Assembly: GCA_963763085.1 (NCBI GenBank)
Contig: CAVXNB010000003.1
Span: forward strand, 434,001-498,000
Direction: 5' to 3'
Length of the DNA stretch: 64,000 nt
DNA from: CAVXNB01 sp963763085
Lineage (GTDB): Bacteria; Actinomycetota; Acidimicrobiia; Acidimicrobiales; Bog-793
Positions 26,286 to 34,582 of the stretch are shown here, piece after piece; positions within the stretch are counted from its first letter, which is position 1, and each line of letters begins with the position of its first letter. Under the pieces are notes generated by a model, which made no database searches, was not told where the DNA came from, and saw only the letters and a program-made list of their open reading frames with translations. The position numbers and the translations under genes were made by a program.

Positions 26286-26481
26286 ATCGAGCCCGACTCT
26301 CGAGCAACCACACTGGGAGCTCTACGCGATGGAGTGGGAGAACGGGTTCTTGCCCTTGGCGTCCCTTCGGGGATGGCGGGATGCAGTGCTCGCGAAAGCA
26401 AGCACCTGATGCGGAGTCCGCCGGGCACGTGCCACACCTGTCCAGGCATTCGGGGACGCGCCCTCCCGGTTTTCCATCTAG

Positions 26482-27358
26482 TCAATCCGTAGCCGGGCAG
26501 TATCCCCAACGAACGAGATCAGCCTTCAGTTGATGGATGAAGTGGTGCTCGTATTCGGCCATAAAGCCGCGGTAGTGCCCGTGAGTCACCTGTTGCTCGG
26601 CAGATCGCCACGCCTGCGGTGCCTTCCCGAGGCGACATTCGTCGGCGACCCAGGACTCCAGCACCCCTACAAAGGCCCAGCCCGGGTCTGTCAGATACCA
26701 CTGCTGGTGGGTGCTGCGAACGAGGCGGGCGGCCCCCCTCGAACCGATCGATGACAATCGGCGAGTTGCCCCCGGCGCCGCTGGTGAACAAGAAGCTGAA
26801 CCGGGTATCGCCACCAACGAGGGCGAGGGAACCGTGAAGGAGCCGAATGTCGAAGGGGGGCACACCCGGGAAGTAGAAGGTTCTCACCGCATACCTTGTG
26901 CTCGAAACGGGGTACACAACCTGGACTCCTGTCCGGCCCTCGGCTCCGGCGAACCCGTCCGTAAGGGCAACCGGCGAACCGCGGTCGCCCATTTTCGCGA
27001 TGCATACGTTTCCGGTCGTGCCGGGCGCGTCGATGGGCTCTGCCATGTACATGTTGCTTGTCTTGAAGACTGAACGGCCTCGGTAGTGGACGTCGAGCTG
27101 CTTCAGTTCGGCGGATGGAGAGCGCGGGCCTTCGTAATCGATGCGCATGCCGTCGAACGACAGGGCTGTGTACCAATTCCCCGAGCACCAGATCATCGCG
27201 TTCGGTCGCGCCCCCGGCGCAAGAATTGTTGTAACCGCAAGTGTCGTGGACGTGGGACCTGCGAGCGTCGTCGTCGTCGGTTTGACGGCAGCAGGGCTGG
27301 AGCAGGCGGCAGCCAGAGCCATTACGGCAACCAGGCACCCGACCTGAAGCAGGCGCAC
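26482..27358 (-). pseudogene. Lipoprotein gene interrupted by a frameshift at a G6 run
   Basis: The N-terminal part (from GTG 27358) has a lipoprotein signal MRLLQVGCLVAVMALAAAC and a Thr-rich linker TTTTLAGPTSTTLAVTT, then a domain I do not recognise that runs to PIVIDRFEGG. After a run of six G on the coding strand (26733-26738) that frame turns into low-quality sequence, while another frame continues sensibly as ARLVRSTHQQWYLTDPGWAF to the stop at 26482. Removing one G joins them into a ~290-residue protein. The shift may be a real mutation, phase variation, or a homopolymer sequencing error. Confidence 0.65.
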
Positions 27359-27482
27359 GTGGTGATGCTCCCACGGCGAGGCATCGCGAGGGACTCGGGG
27401 ACAATCCCGAAGCCGCCGATCATCGGCAGACAACTATCGCGAGCGTGGGCGGCCACCAGATCTACGCTTAGGTTCGAGTAGC

Positions 27483-27501
27483 CACGTACCTCCCGTACGT
27501 G
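27483..27501. promoter_or_regulatory. Inverted repeat upstream of the lipoprotein gene
   Basis: Perfect 7-bp arms CACGTAC / GTACGTG around CTCCC, in the 221-base gap between the membrane-protein stop and the lipoprotein start. It could be an operator for the lipoprotein gene or a weak terminator for the upstream gene; the sequence does not decide. Confidence 0.35.
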
Positions 27502-27579
27502 ACACTCGCCAGTTCAACGCGATGAGCCACATTAGGAGCGGCTGGGAACAATGATGAACAAAGAGCGAGGCTCAAGCTC

Positions 27580-28128
27580 CTAGGGTGCTTTCCGGTCGCG
27601 GGCCCGCAACAGAGCGATGGAAGAGAACAGGCCGGTCTGCCGGCGGCCCACGAGCTCCCAGGACCGTGCCACGCCGATCACGAGCGAGATGATGAGCAAG
27701 TAACTCAGCTGTTGGCGAATATCGGTGTCGTGCGGGTTGACAAGAACACGGATGCCGCTGTCTATCTCGAATCCGAAGGTCAGCAGCAGGGCGGCCAAAA
27801 GTCCCACCTGGCTGTTCCGCAACCGTATGGTCAGGTGCTTGGCCAGTATCGAGCGCACCGCTGCCGCGGAGAAGAACAGACCCAGCACCCCTAAGACCGT
27901 GGCGGGGTAGCCGACATTGGTGCCGGGCACCAAGCCGAACATCGAGACAACCAGCGCGTTGACAAAAGCCAAGTACGCAGCGGCGGCGCGTATCTGCTGG
28001 ATGAGATCTTCGTCGGAGTCCGGGTCGCGAGCCGGCGCCAGCGAGATGGCGACGAACAGCAGCCCCGTGAGCGAAGCCGCCGTCGCGGCGATCACCGTGA
28101 ACAACTCACGGTAATAGCCGGTGATCAC
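27580..28128 (-). CDS. Four-helix membrane protein of unknown function
   Basis: A 182-residue protein with four clear hydrophobic segments: FTVIAATAASLTGLLFVAIS, the stretch AYLAFVNALVVSMFGLVPG, then VLGVLGLFFSAAAV and, near the C-terminus, LSYLLIISLVIGVARS. Between the third and fourth comes a further moderately hydrophobic stretch VGLLAALLLTFGF. I cannot name a family with confidence. The start is GTG 28128, six bases after TAAAGT (28135-28140) and without a ribosome-binding site. It is divergent from dinB and closes the less GC-rich stretch. Confidence 0.75.
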   Translation of the reverse strand: MITGYYRELFTVIAATAASLTGLLFVAISLAPARDPDSDEDLIQQIRAAAAYLAFVNALVVSMFGLVPGTNVGYPATVLGVLGLFFSAAAVRSILAKHLTIRLRNSQVGLLAALLLTFGFEIDSGIRVLVNPHDTDIRQQLSYLLIISLVIGVARSWELVGRRQTGLFSSIALLRARDRKAP

Positions 28129-28134
28129 CGGTCA

Positions 28135-28140
28135 ACTTTA
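28135..28140 (-). promoter_or_regulatory. -10 element of the four-helix membrane protein gene
   Basis: TAAAGT on the minus strand ends six bases before the GTG at 28128. This again matches the leaderless spacing. Confidence 0.5.
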
Positions 28141-28226
28141 GCCCTGGTGAAGGTCATATTCGCTCGACCCCTCAGGTCCTCGTACGGCCGGGATGGCGAA
28201 CACTTGTTCGACTAAGGTTGGAGGCG

Positions 28227-29495
28227 ATGGCGCCGAACAGAAGGCCCACGGTCCTGCACGCCGATCTCGACGCCTTCTACGCGTCGGTCGAGCAGCTTCT
28301 CGATCCAACGCTCCGCGGCAAGCCCGTGGCGGTAGGAAGCGGCGTCGTGCTCGCCGCTTCCTACGAGGCCAAGGCTTTCGGTGTCGGAGCGGGAATGCCG
28401 GCCTGGCGAGCGAAAAGGCTCTGCCCCGGGCTGCGCTTCGCGGGAGGCCATTTCGGCGAGTACCAGCGCCTCGGAGATCAGGTCATGGAAGTGTTCCGGG
28501 ACTTCACCCCGATCGTCGAGCGAGTCTCGATCGACGAAGCGTTCCTCGACGTCGCCGGATCCGTCCATCTGTTCGGCCAGCCGGCGGAGATCGCTGCCGC
28601 GATCCGCCGGCGAGTGCGGATCGAAATCGGGTTGGCCGTGTCGATCGGTATTGCGCGAACCAAGCACCTCGCCAAGGTCGCCTCTCAGGTGGCCAAGCCC
28701 GACGGCTTGATCGTGGTGGAGCCCGATCGAGAGCTGCAGTTCCTCCACCCGCTGCCAGTGGAGCTGATCTGGGGCGTCGGCCCCGCAACCCGAGCGCGAC
28801 TCGCCGACACCGGCATCCACACGATCGGCGATCTGGCCTCGACGCCAGGTCCGCTCCTCCAAAGCCTCCTCGGTCAGGTTGTTGGTGACAAGCTCGGCTT
28901 GCTCTCAGTCAACCTCGACCCTCGGCAGGTCGAGACGGGCCATCGGGCGTCGTCGGTCGGCGCGCAATCCGCGCTCGGACGCCAGCGCGCAACGCCCGTT
29001 CTCGTGCGCTCGACGCTCGGCTATCTGGCTGATCGCGTCGCGGGCCGGCTTCGTGCCGCGGGCCGGGCCGGTCGCACCATCACGGTCCGGGTGCGGTTCA
29101 CCGGCCTCCGCTCGATCACTCGCTCGCTGACATTGCCGGCCGCCGTATCGTCAACGCTGACGATCACCGAGCTGGCGACAGAGCTCGTCGCCGGCGCCCT
29201 GGCCGACCATCCCGAGTCACCGGAGATCACCCTTCTGGCCGTCTCTGTATCGAATCTGGCCGATCAGTCCACGTTGCAGCTCGAGCTGCCACTCGAGCTC
29301 GGCGATGCTCGCCGGCGGCCGGGGAGCCTCGTCGGTGCGGCTCGTTTCGCCGTCGACCGTTCAGTCGACGCGATCCGCGCCCGGTTCGGCCGTGACTCGG
29401 TTGGCTACGCCACGACCGTGTTCTCCGGCGAGGGACGCGTCCCAGAGGCGTTTCGGGAACTGGCCGAACACCGCGATCGCACCGACGCGTGGTGA
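28227..29495 (+). CDS. dinB: DNA polymerase IV (DinB family)
   Basis: Y-family translesion DNA polymerase. Numbered from ATG 28227, the catalytic metal ligands are Asp13 (in HADLDAFYASVEQ) and Asp102-Glu103 (SIDEAFLD); Tyr18 is in the steric-gate position. The finger block LAASYEAKAFGVGAGMP and the helix-hairpin-helix region VELIWGVGPATRARL are intact. QLELPL near residue 355 fits a beta-clamp binding motif. An in-frame TTG at 28218 is an alternative start. TAAGGT ends eight bases before the ATG. No LexA-type operator was recognised upstream. Confidence 0.94.
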   Translation: MAPNRRPTVLHADLDAFYASVEQLLDPTLRGKPVAVGSGVVLAASYEAKAFGVGAGMPAWRAKRLCPGLRFAGGHFGEYQRLGDQVMEVFRDFTPIVERVSIDEAFLDVAGSVHLFGQPAEIAAAIRRRVRIEIGLAVSIGIARTKHLAKVASQVAKPDGLIVVEPDRELQFLHPLPVELIWGVGPATRARLADTGIHTIGDLASTPGPLLQSLLGQVVGDKLGLLSVNLDPRQVETGHRASSVGAQSALGRQRATPVLVRSTLGYLADRVAGRLRAAGRAGRTITVRVRFTGLRSITRSLTLPAAVSSTLTITELATELVAGALADHPESPEITLLAVSVSNLADQSTLQLELPLELGDARRRPGSLVGAARFAVDRSVDAIRARFGRDSVGYATTVFSGEGRVPEAFRELAEHRDRTDAW

Positions 29496-29573
29496 TGGTC
29501 AGCCGGCCGGCGGCCCCCGGCTTCCTTCGCCCCGCTTCGTTCTTCCCGCTTCCCTCGTTCGTCTTACGCCGGC

Positions 29574-29615
29574 TCCGCTGCCAGTTGGGCCGTCTCCGCT
29601 GCCAGTTGGGCCGTC
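29574..29615. repeat. Two tandem 21-bp repeats
   Basis: Two identical adjacent copies of a 21-bp unit that includes GCTGCCAGTTGGGCCGTC (29574-29594 and 29595-29615), in the gap between dinB and the Smr-domain gene. No other feature explains them. Confidence 0.8.
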
Positions 29616-29630
29616 TCCGGGTCCACCTGG

Positions 29631-29665
29631 GCGGGATTACCGGTGCTATAGCCCGGAAATCCCGC
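29631..29665. terminator. 35-base near-palindrome downstream of dinB
   Basis: Arms 29631-29643 and 29653-29665 pair over 13 positions with one mismatch. The 9-base centre contains the self-complementary GCTATAGC, so the element could fold as one long hairpin or a DNA cruciform. It lies 136 bases past the dinB stop. It may terminate dinB transcription, although there is no T-run. Confidence 0.5.
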
Positions 29666-29790
29666 CCACGTTCAGAAAATCGGCCCGCCGGCTACGCCGG
29701 CGGTCCTCTTCCCGCCACTGCCGGCGACGAGCCTGCCAACTAGATTCCGTTCCGAGCGCCCCGTCACCCTTCTTGGCGCGACCTCGAGGG

Positions 29791-30054
29791 GTGGACTCCC
29801 TGAAACTCAAGCTCGATCTCCACGACATGTACAACCGCGGGAGCGACATCGACGAAGCGCTGAAGAACGTCATCGCGGAGGCTGCGCGGACCAAGGCGAC
29901 CCTGGTCGAGATCATCCCGGGCAAGGGGTCGGGTCAGCTCAAGAAGCGGGTCCTGCGATTCCTGGACCAACCGGAGATCAAGGCCCAGTACCATCGCGTC
30001 GAGAAGGACTCGCACAACTTTGGGCGGATCTTCGTCCACTTCCGCTGGAAGTGA
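29791..30054 (+). CDS. Small Smr-domain protein
   Basis: An 87-residue protein consisting only of an Smr domain, the fold at the C-terminus of MutS2 with nicking nuclease or RNase activity in several members. The start LKLDLHDMYNRGSDIDEAL fits the LDLHG-like motif, and IIPGKGSGQLKKRVLRFL fits the HGKGTG-like loop with Pro in place of His. FGRIFVHFRWK closes the domain. The start is uncertain: GTG 29791 has GAGGG directly next to it, and TTG 29773 would add six residues. The function of stand-alone Smr proteins in actinobacteria is not established. Confidence 0.75.
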   Translation: MDSLKLKLDLHDMYNRGSDIDEALKNVIAEAARTKATLVEIIPGKGSGQLKKRVLRFLDQPEIKAQYHRVEKDSHNFGRIFVHFRWK

Positions 30055-30159
30055 GCCCCTGAGTTTCCCGGCGGCACCCTCGCCACCTGACCTCCTGGCG
30101 TGCCCCCCTCGACCGCCATCGAGTCGGTAGGGATCCAGTCCGCGCCCCCTCCCTAATCG

Positions 30160-30528
30160 TCAGTCGGAACCGCGACGCGATCGTCGCGAACTGAGAATGC
30201 AGAACTCGTTGCCTTCTGGATCAGCCAGGACGACCCAAGACTGTTCTCCTTGGCCGACGTCCGCCCGCGTGGCGCCGAGTGAGAGCATCCGCTCAACCTC
30301 CTCGTCCCGATCATCTGGGCGGAAGTCCAGATGGAGCCTGTTCTTTACGGTCTTGGGCTCCGGAACCGCAGCAAAGAGCAGGCCGGGTAATCGGTCGGCC
30401 TCTGGTCGAATCTCGAACTCGTCGGGATCGTCATTCACGACAACCCATCCGAGTGCCTCTTGCCACCAACGTCCCAGCCCGGCAGGGTCTCGCGCGTCGA
30501 TCAGCGTCTGCTCCCACTCCAATCCCAT
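30160..30528 (-). CDS. VOC/glyoxalase-like domain protein
   Basis: A 122-residue single-domain protein of the vicinal oxygen chelate superfamily, class with QTLIDARDPAGLGRWWQEAL at the start and VVLADPEGNEFCIL at the end. The middle block VKNRLHLDFRPDD holds the usual His-containing strand. Some relatives bind metal, others act in antibiotic resistance; the substrate cannot be told. ATG 30528 is chosen because residues before it lack homology-like character and TACATT ends seven bases upstream, as in other leaderless starts here. It is divergent from the caspase-like gene. Confidence 0.8.
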   Translation of the reverse strand: MGLEWEQTLIDARDPAGLGRWWQEALGWVVVNDDPDEFEIRPEADRLPGLLFAAVPEPKTVKNRLHLDFRPDDRDEEVERMLSLGATRADVGQGEQSWVVLADPEGNEFCILSSRRSRRGSD

Positions 30529-30657
30529 GGTTCTCAATGTAGGGCGCTGCTTCTCGCAGCCGCTGGAAATGATCTGCCGGCCGTACACCAGCGGGCTTTG
30601 AAGGCGCCGACGCGTCCTGGGTAGCATTGATCGTCGAGGAGAACGGGGGCTCTCGCC

Positions 30658-33018
30658 ATGTCACGGTTGCGACGGCTTGCGGCTGCGACCGCGGTGGCGT
30701 GTGCGGGCGTGCCGGCGCTCGTGGCGACGTCGATCGCGAGCGGCGCTCCGCTGGCCACGACGAACGCGCCACGATGCGAGTCCTGCTCAAAGACGAGCTG
30801 CTCTGTCGCCCCGTCCACGAAGCCTTCTCGTCTCCGGCCCGCGCGCCCTGCCACAGGAAGCGGGCTCCTCCCCCGCGCCAGCGCCGAGAACACCGGGATT
30901 CCCGGATCGGGCACTGCCGTCATCTTCAGCAACTTTCCCACCCAGGACGCCCGGTTCATCGCCAAGTGGAAGAAGATCCTCGTGGGCGAGCACTACGAGG
31001 TACGCGAGGACCTCTCGGCCAACGCCGGTCCCGGTACCGCCACGCTCGCGAACTTCGTCTCCGCCGTGAAGGCCGGCGTCTTCATCATCTCCACGCACGG
31101 CGCGGACCTGACACAGAATGGCTTCAACGGCTTGCTCGTCAGCGAATTCGCTACGCAGGCCGCCCTCGACGCGGCGTGGAACGCCGACGAGAAGGATCCG
31201 GCCTACCAGGGCGGCGTGCTGCGGAAGGTCACGTTCGTCGACAACCATCGTGCCGTCAAGGTCTTCAGCCTCTGGATCACCCAGAAGGGGGTCAAGCAGC
31301 TGTTCGGCGAGAGCAGGGACCGGCCTGCCGATCAACTCGTCTTCGACGGCGCCTGCTGGTCGAACAATCTCGCCGCCGATTTCGGCTCGACCGCTTACTT
31401 CGGGTACACGAAGCCGTCCACCGACGCCGAGGTCTACGGTGACATCGGCCGGCTGCTGGGCCGGCTGGACGGGGCGCTTGACAAAGGCGCCGATCGGGAC
31501 ACGGCCCACGCGTGGACCGCCGGCGGGTTCACCAACACGGCCAACAACCAGCTCGCGTACCACGCGCAGCCCCACGACAAGAGCGTGGCGCTCTCGCCGG
31601 ACGTCAGCAAGCTCGAGTACCCGGGCGGCCAGAACTACTCGCTCCCGGGTACTGCCGGGCCGTTCAAGGTCGAGTTCAACGCCGCCATGGACACGAGCGT
31701 CCGGCCAGAGTCGTTCCTGTCGGTCAAGGGAGCAACGTTGTCCGACAGCAGCTGGGCCTCTCCCACCGAGCTGACGGTGGACCTGAAGAATTCCGGCTGC
31801 GTGGATGTCTGCCCTGTGAGATTGACGATCGCCGGCAAAATCGCCGTCTCCGCGGGCAAATTCCACAACTGGCTCGACGGCAATCTTGACCCTGCCGGCG
31901 ACGGTGCCGGCGTGTACCCGAACGGCGACGACGAAGAGATCCCGTTCTCTTTCGCGAGCTGGCACGCGCAGACGGCGCCCGACCCGAGCCCGGATTGCTC
32001 CGGCCTCTACTCGGTCGCGGTCGAATCGCCCAGCGACGTCTGGGCGGTCGGGTCCCAGGGTCTCGGTAGATGCGTGCCATGGGGCACCTTGACCGAGCAC
32101 TGGGACGGGAAGACTTGGGCGACCGTGTCAAGTGACTCGCCAGCCGGCGCCAGCGACCACCTGTTCGGCGTAACGGCTGCAGGCCCGAAGGACTATTGGG
32201 CAGTCGGCTTCACCCAGGACACGGCGGCGGACAACGGCTCGGGCGACGCTCTCGTCGAACGCTCGAACGGTGCGACTTGGACCACGCAGAAGCTGTACTC
32301 GCTGGGATTCGACGGGGAGCTGTGGGCGGTGTCCGCCGCCGGCCCGGACAACATCTGGGCAGCTGGCTACGGCCTGGTGAGCCAGCACGACTCGAACGTC
32401 CCGCTCATCATGCACGACGACAACGGCAACTGGACCGAGATGACCCCCAAGATCAGCGACGGTGGGACCACCGAGCTGCTCGGCATCGATGCCGTCAGCC
32501 CCACGGACATCTGGGCGACCGGCTTCACAACCAACGCCGACAACACGGCGATCAGGGCGATCGCGCTCCACAGCACGGGGGGTCCCTTCACCGAGTCGGA
32601 CCTCGGCGGCACGACGTCAAGCTCCACATATTCACAGCTCGACTCGATCTCGGCGTTGTCCGCGACCGACATCTGGGCCGTCGGCTATGTAGACGACATG
32701 GACCCCCTCATCGAGCACTGGGATGGCAAGGAGTGGTCCGACGTAAAGAGCGGTCTCCCCGACGACGTCCAATTGCAGTCCGTGACCGCAGTCAGCGCGA
32801 CCAGCGCATGGGCCGTCGGGATCTCCTACAGCGGGGGCATCGGGCAAGTCATCATCCATTGGGACGGGAAGAAGTGGTCCCGGGCCGTGACACCTGCGAC
32901 CAAGTTCGCCCTCGTGTACGGTCTCGCCAGCTCGAGATCGGGGTACGCGGTGGGCGTGGGCAACGTCAACGACGCCCCCTTCGTCGAGGCGTTCACGCCT
33001 TCGACGCTGTCAAAGTGA
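30658..33018 (+). CDS. Secreted caspase-like (clan CD) cysteine peptidase with C-terminal propeller
   Basis: A 786-residue exported protein. Residues 1-30 are a signal peptide. From about 85 to 290 lies a domain with the clan CD hallmarks: a hydrophobic strand ending in HG (GVFIISTHGAD, His147-Gly148) and another ending in DGACWS (Cys233), followed by DFGSTAYFGYTKP. This is the layout of caspase- and gingipain-type peptidases. Residues about 310-440 look like a bacterial Ig-type domain. From about 450 to the end are roughly seven repeats with SPxDIWAVG and LIEHWDGKEW motifs, predicted to form a beta-propeller. No propeptide cleavage site is evident. Peptidase activity is inferred. Confidence 0.78.
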   Translation: MSRLRRLAAATAVACAGVPALVATSIASGAPLATTNAPRCESCSKTSCSVAPSTKPSRLRPARPATGSGLLPRASAENTGIPGSGTAVIFSNFPTQDARFIAKWKKILVGEHYEVREDLSANAGPGTATLANFVSAVKAGVFIISTHGADLTQNGFNGLLVSEFATQAALDAAWNADEKDPAYQGGVLRKVTFVDNHRAVKVFSLWITQKGVKQLFGESRDRPADQLVFDGACWSNNLAADFGSTAYFGYTKPSTDAEVYGDIGRLLGRLDGALDKGADRDTAHAWTAGGFTNTANNQLAYHAQPHDKSVALSPDVSKLEYPGGQNYSLPGTAGPFKVEFNAAMDTSVRPESFLSVKGATLSDSSWASPTELTVDLKNSGCVDVCPVRLTIAGKIAVSAGKFHNWLDGNLDPAGDGAGVYPNGDDEEIPFSFASWHAQTAPDPSPDCSGLYSVAVESPSDVWAVGSQGLGRCVPWGTLTEHWDGKTWATVSSDSPAGASDHLFGVTAAGPKDYWAVGFTQDTAADNGSGDALVERSNGATWTTQKLYSLGFDGELWAVSAAGPDNIWAAGYGLVSQHDSNVPLIMHDDNGNWTEMTPKISDGGTTELLGIDAVSPTDIWATGFTTNADNTAIRAIALHSTGGPFTESDLGGTTSSSTYSQLDSISALSATDIWAVGYVDDMDPLIEHWDGKEWSDVKSGLPDDVQLQSVTAVSATSAWAVGISYSGGIGQVIIHWDGKKWSRAVTPATKFALVYGLASSRSGYAVGVGNVNDAPFVEAFTPSTLSK

Positions 33019-33060
33019 CCGTCGACGGACCTCAGCGCCGCTCGCACCGGGACACAAGAG

Positions 33061-34497
33061 CTACCGATTGGCGAGCGCCGGCCTACGCCCCGGGGTGTCT
33101 AGCCAGGTCTGTGCAGCGCGCTCGAACGCTGCCGCGGCGCGAAAGACGCTGACGTCGTCGTAGGGGCGGCCCACGATCTGCAGTCCGGTCGGCACGTTAG
33201 ATCGCGCAAACCCCGACGGAACACTCATGACCGGGCACCTGCTGCAGATGTTGAACGGATAGGTCATCAGACCTTCGTACCAGCTCGGCTGTGGCCTTCC
33301 ATTGATCGTGGGACCATGGTCGAGATAGTCGTCGCCGGCCTCGAATGCCGGCACCGCGAGCGTCGGGCAGATCAGCACGCGGAAGCCCCCGAATACGCCG
33401 GCCAGTCCGGCGAATACCCGCGCCTCGATCTCCAGGGATTCGACATAGTCCGCAGGGGTGAACCCGCGGGAGTCCTCGGCGAAACGGAGCGCGTACGCCG
33501 TCATGATCTCCCGATGCTGCTCGACCTCGCGCTGGACGAGCGTCCCGAAGATGACTCCGAGATGAATGCGCATGGCCCGGATCAGCTCCTCGCGCCGCCA
33601 GGGCAGCTCCACCGGCTCGACGATCGCACCCGCATCCTCGAATACCCGCGCCGCCGCGAGCGTGTTGCGCGCCACGTCCTCGTCGACCTCGTTGTCGCCG
33701 AGCGTCACCGAAACGGCAATCCGCCAACCCTCGATCGAACCCAGCTGCCGTGGGATCCGGAGCTTCGGGCGCAGCGACGTGATGTCCCCGGGGTGCGGCC
33801 CGGCCATGACGTTCTCAAGGAGCGCGCAGTCCGCAACCGTTCTCGCCAGAGGGCCCTCGTGGCAGTAGTGATCGAGGTTGAACGGGGGTGATTCCGGCAC
33901 GCGTCCGTACGGAGGCTTGAACCCGACGACGCCGCAGGACGACGAGGGGATCCGGATCGAGCCGGCGATGTCGGATCCGGTCGCCAGCGTCGTCGATCCC
34001 GCTGCGAGCGCCGCGGCCGAGCCGCCGGACGACCCGCCCGGGCTGTAGGCAGTGTTCCAAGGGTTCCTGGTGACACCCCAGAGACGCGAGTGTGTGAACG
34101 GCGCACAGGAGAATTCCGGAGCCGTCGACCGGGCGTGGACGATGGCTCCCGCCGCGAGGACGCGGGACACGACCACGGCGCTCTCAGCGGGGACGAAATG
34201 CTCGTAGATGAGCGAACCTTGAGTCGTACGTTGGCCGGCGATAGCGGTCTCCTCCTTGACCGCGATCGGCAAACCCTCGAGCGGCCGTGGCGAGGGCCGG
34301 CCGACGAGGTATCGCTGCTCCGCTCGTCTCGCGCAATCCAGCGCCTCCTCGAAACGGCGGATGCAGAGGGCATTGACCTCCGGCTCGGTCTCGTCCGCTC
34401 GGGCGATGACCGCCTCCATCAGCTCAACTGGTGACAGCTCGCGGCTCGCGAAGCGCTCGAGCGCCTCATGGGCCGACAAGTAGCAAAGCTCGTTCAC
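33061..34497 (-). CDS. Amidase (amidase signature family)
   Basis: A 478-residue hydrolase with the Ser-cis-Ser-Lys triad: Lys81 (IAVKEE), the cis-Ser in PGGSSGGSA (156) and nucleophile Ser180 in TGSDIAGSIRIPSS. Length and block order are typical of the family, which hydrolyses amides; GatA is a relative. The absence of gatB and gatC neighbours and the sequence character argue for a catabolic amidase rather than the tRNA amidotransferase subunit. The start is GTG 34497 behind AAAGGGGG. It is divergent from the nitronate monooxygenase gene. Confidence 0.92.
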   Translation of the reverse strand: MNELCYLSAHEALERFASRELSPVELMEAVIARADETEPEVNALCIRRFEEALDCARRAEQRYLVGRPSPRPLEGLPIAVKEETAIAGQRTTQGSLIYEHFVPAESAVVVSRVLAAGAIVHARSTAPEFSCAPFTHSRLWGVTRNPWNTAYSPGGSSGGSAAALAAGSTTLATGSDIAGSIRIPSSSCGVVGFKPPYGRVPESPPFNLDHYCHEGPLARTVADCALLENVMAGPHPGDITSLRPKLRIPRQLGSIEGWRIAVSVTLGDNEVDEDVARNTLAAARVFEDAGAIVEPVELPWRREELIRAMRIHLGVIFGTLVQREVEQHREIMTAYALRFAEDSRGFTPADYVESLEIEARVFAGLAGVFGGFRVLICPTLAVPAFEAGDDYLDHGPTINGRPQPSWYEGLMTYPFNICSRCPVMSVPSGFARSNVPTGLQIVGRPYDDVSVFRAAAAFERAAQTWLDTPGRRPALANR

Positions 34498-34582
34498 TGA
34501 GCCCCCTTTGAGCCGACGGAACGTGCGGGTGAGAAGCTCTTTCTACTGGATCTTCTCGCCCTGAAGGAGGAGGTGGACTGCG

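Noticed and set aside
27470..27480. GGTTCGAGT, matching part of the tRNA-Leu T arm, as a possible attachment-site copy
   Set aside because: Only nine bases match, and this is the generic T-loop sequence; a real att repeat should reach the tRNA 3' end.
33019..33060. CCGTCGACGG palindrome between convergent genes as an operator
   Set aside because: No promoter faces it; ten-base GC palindromes are expected by chance in this DNA.
33061..34497. The amidase as GatA of the tRNA-dependent amidotransferase
   Set aside because: No gatB or gatC beside it and the sequence outside the triad does not resemble GatA.
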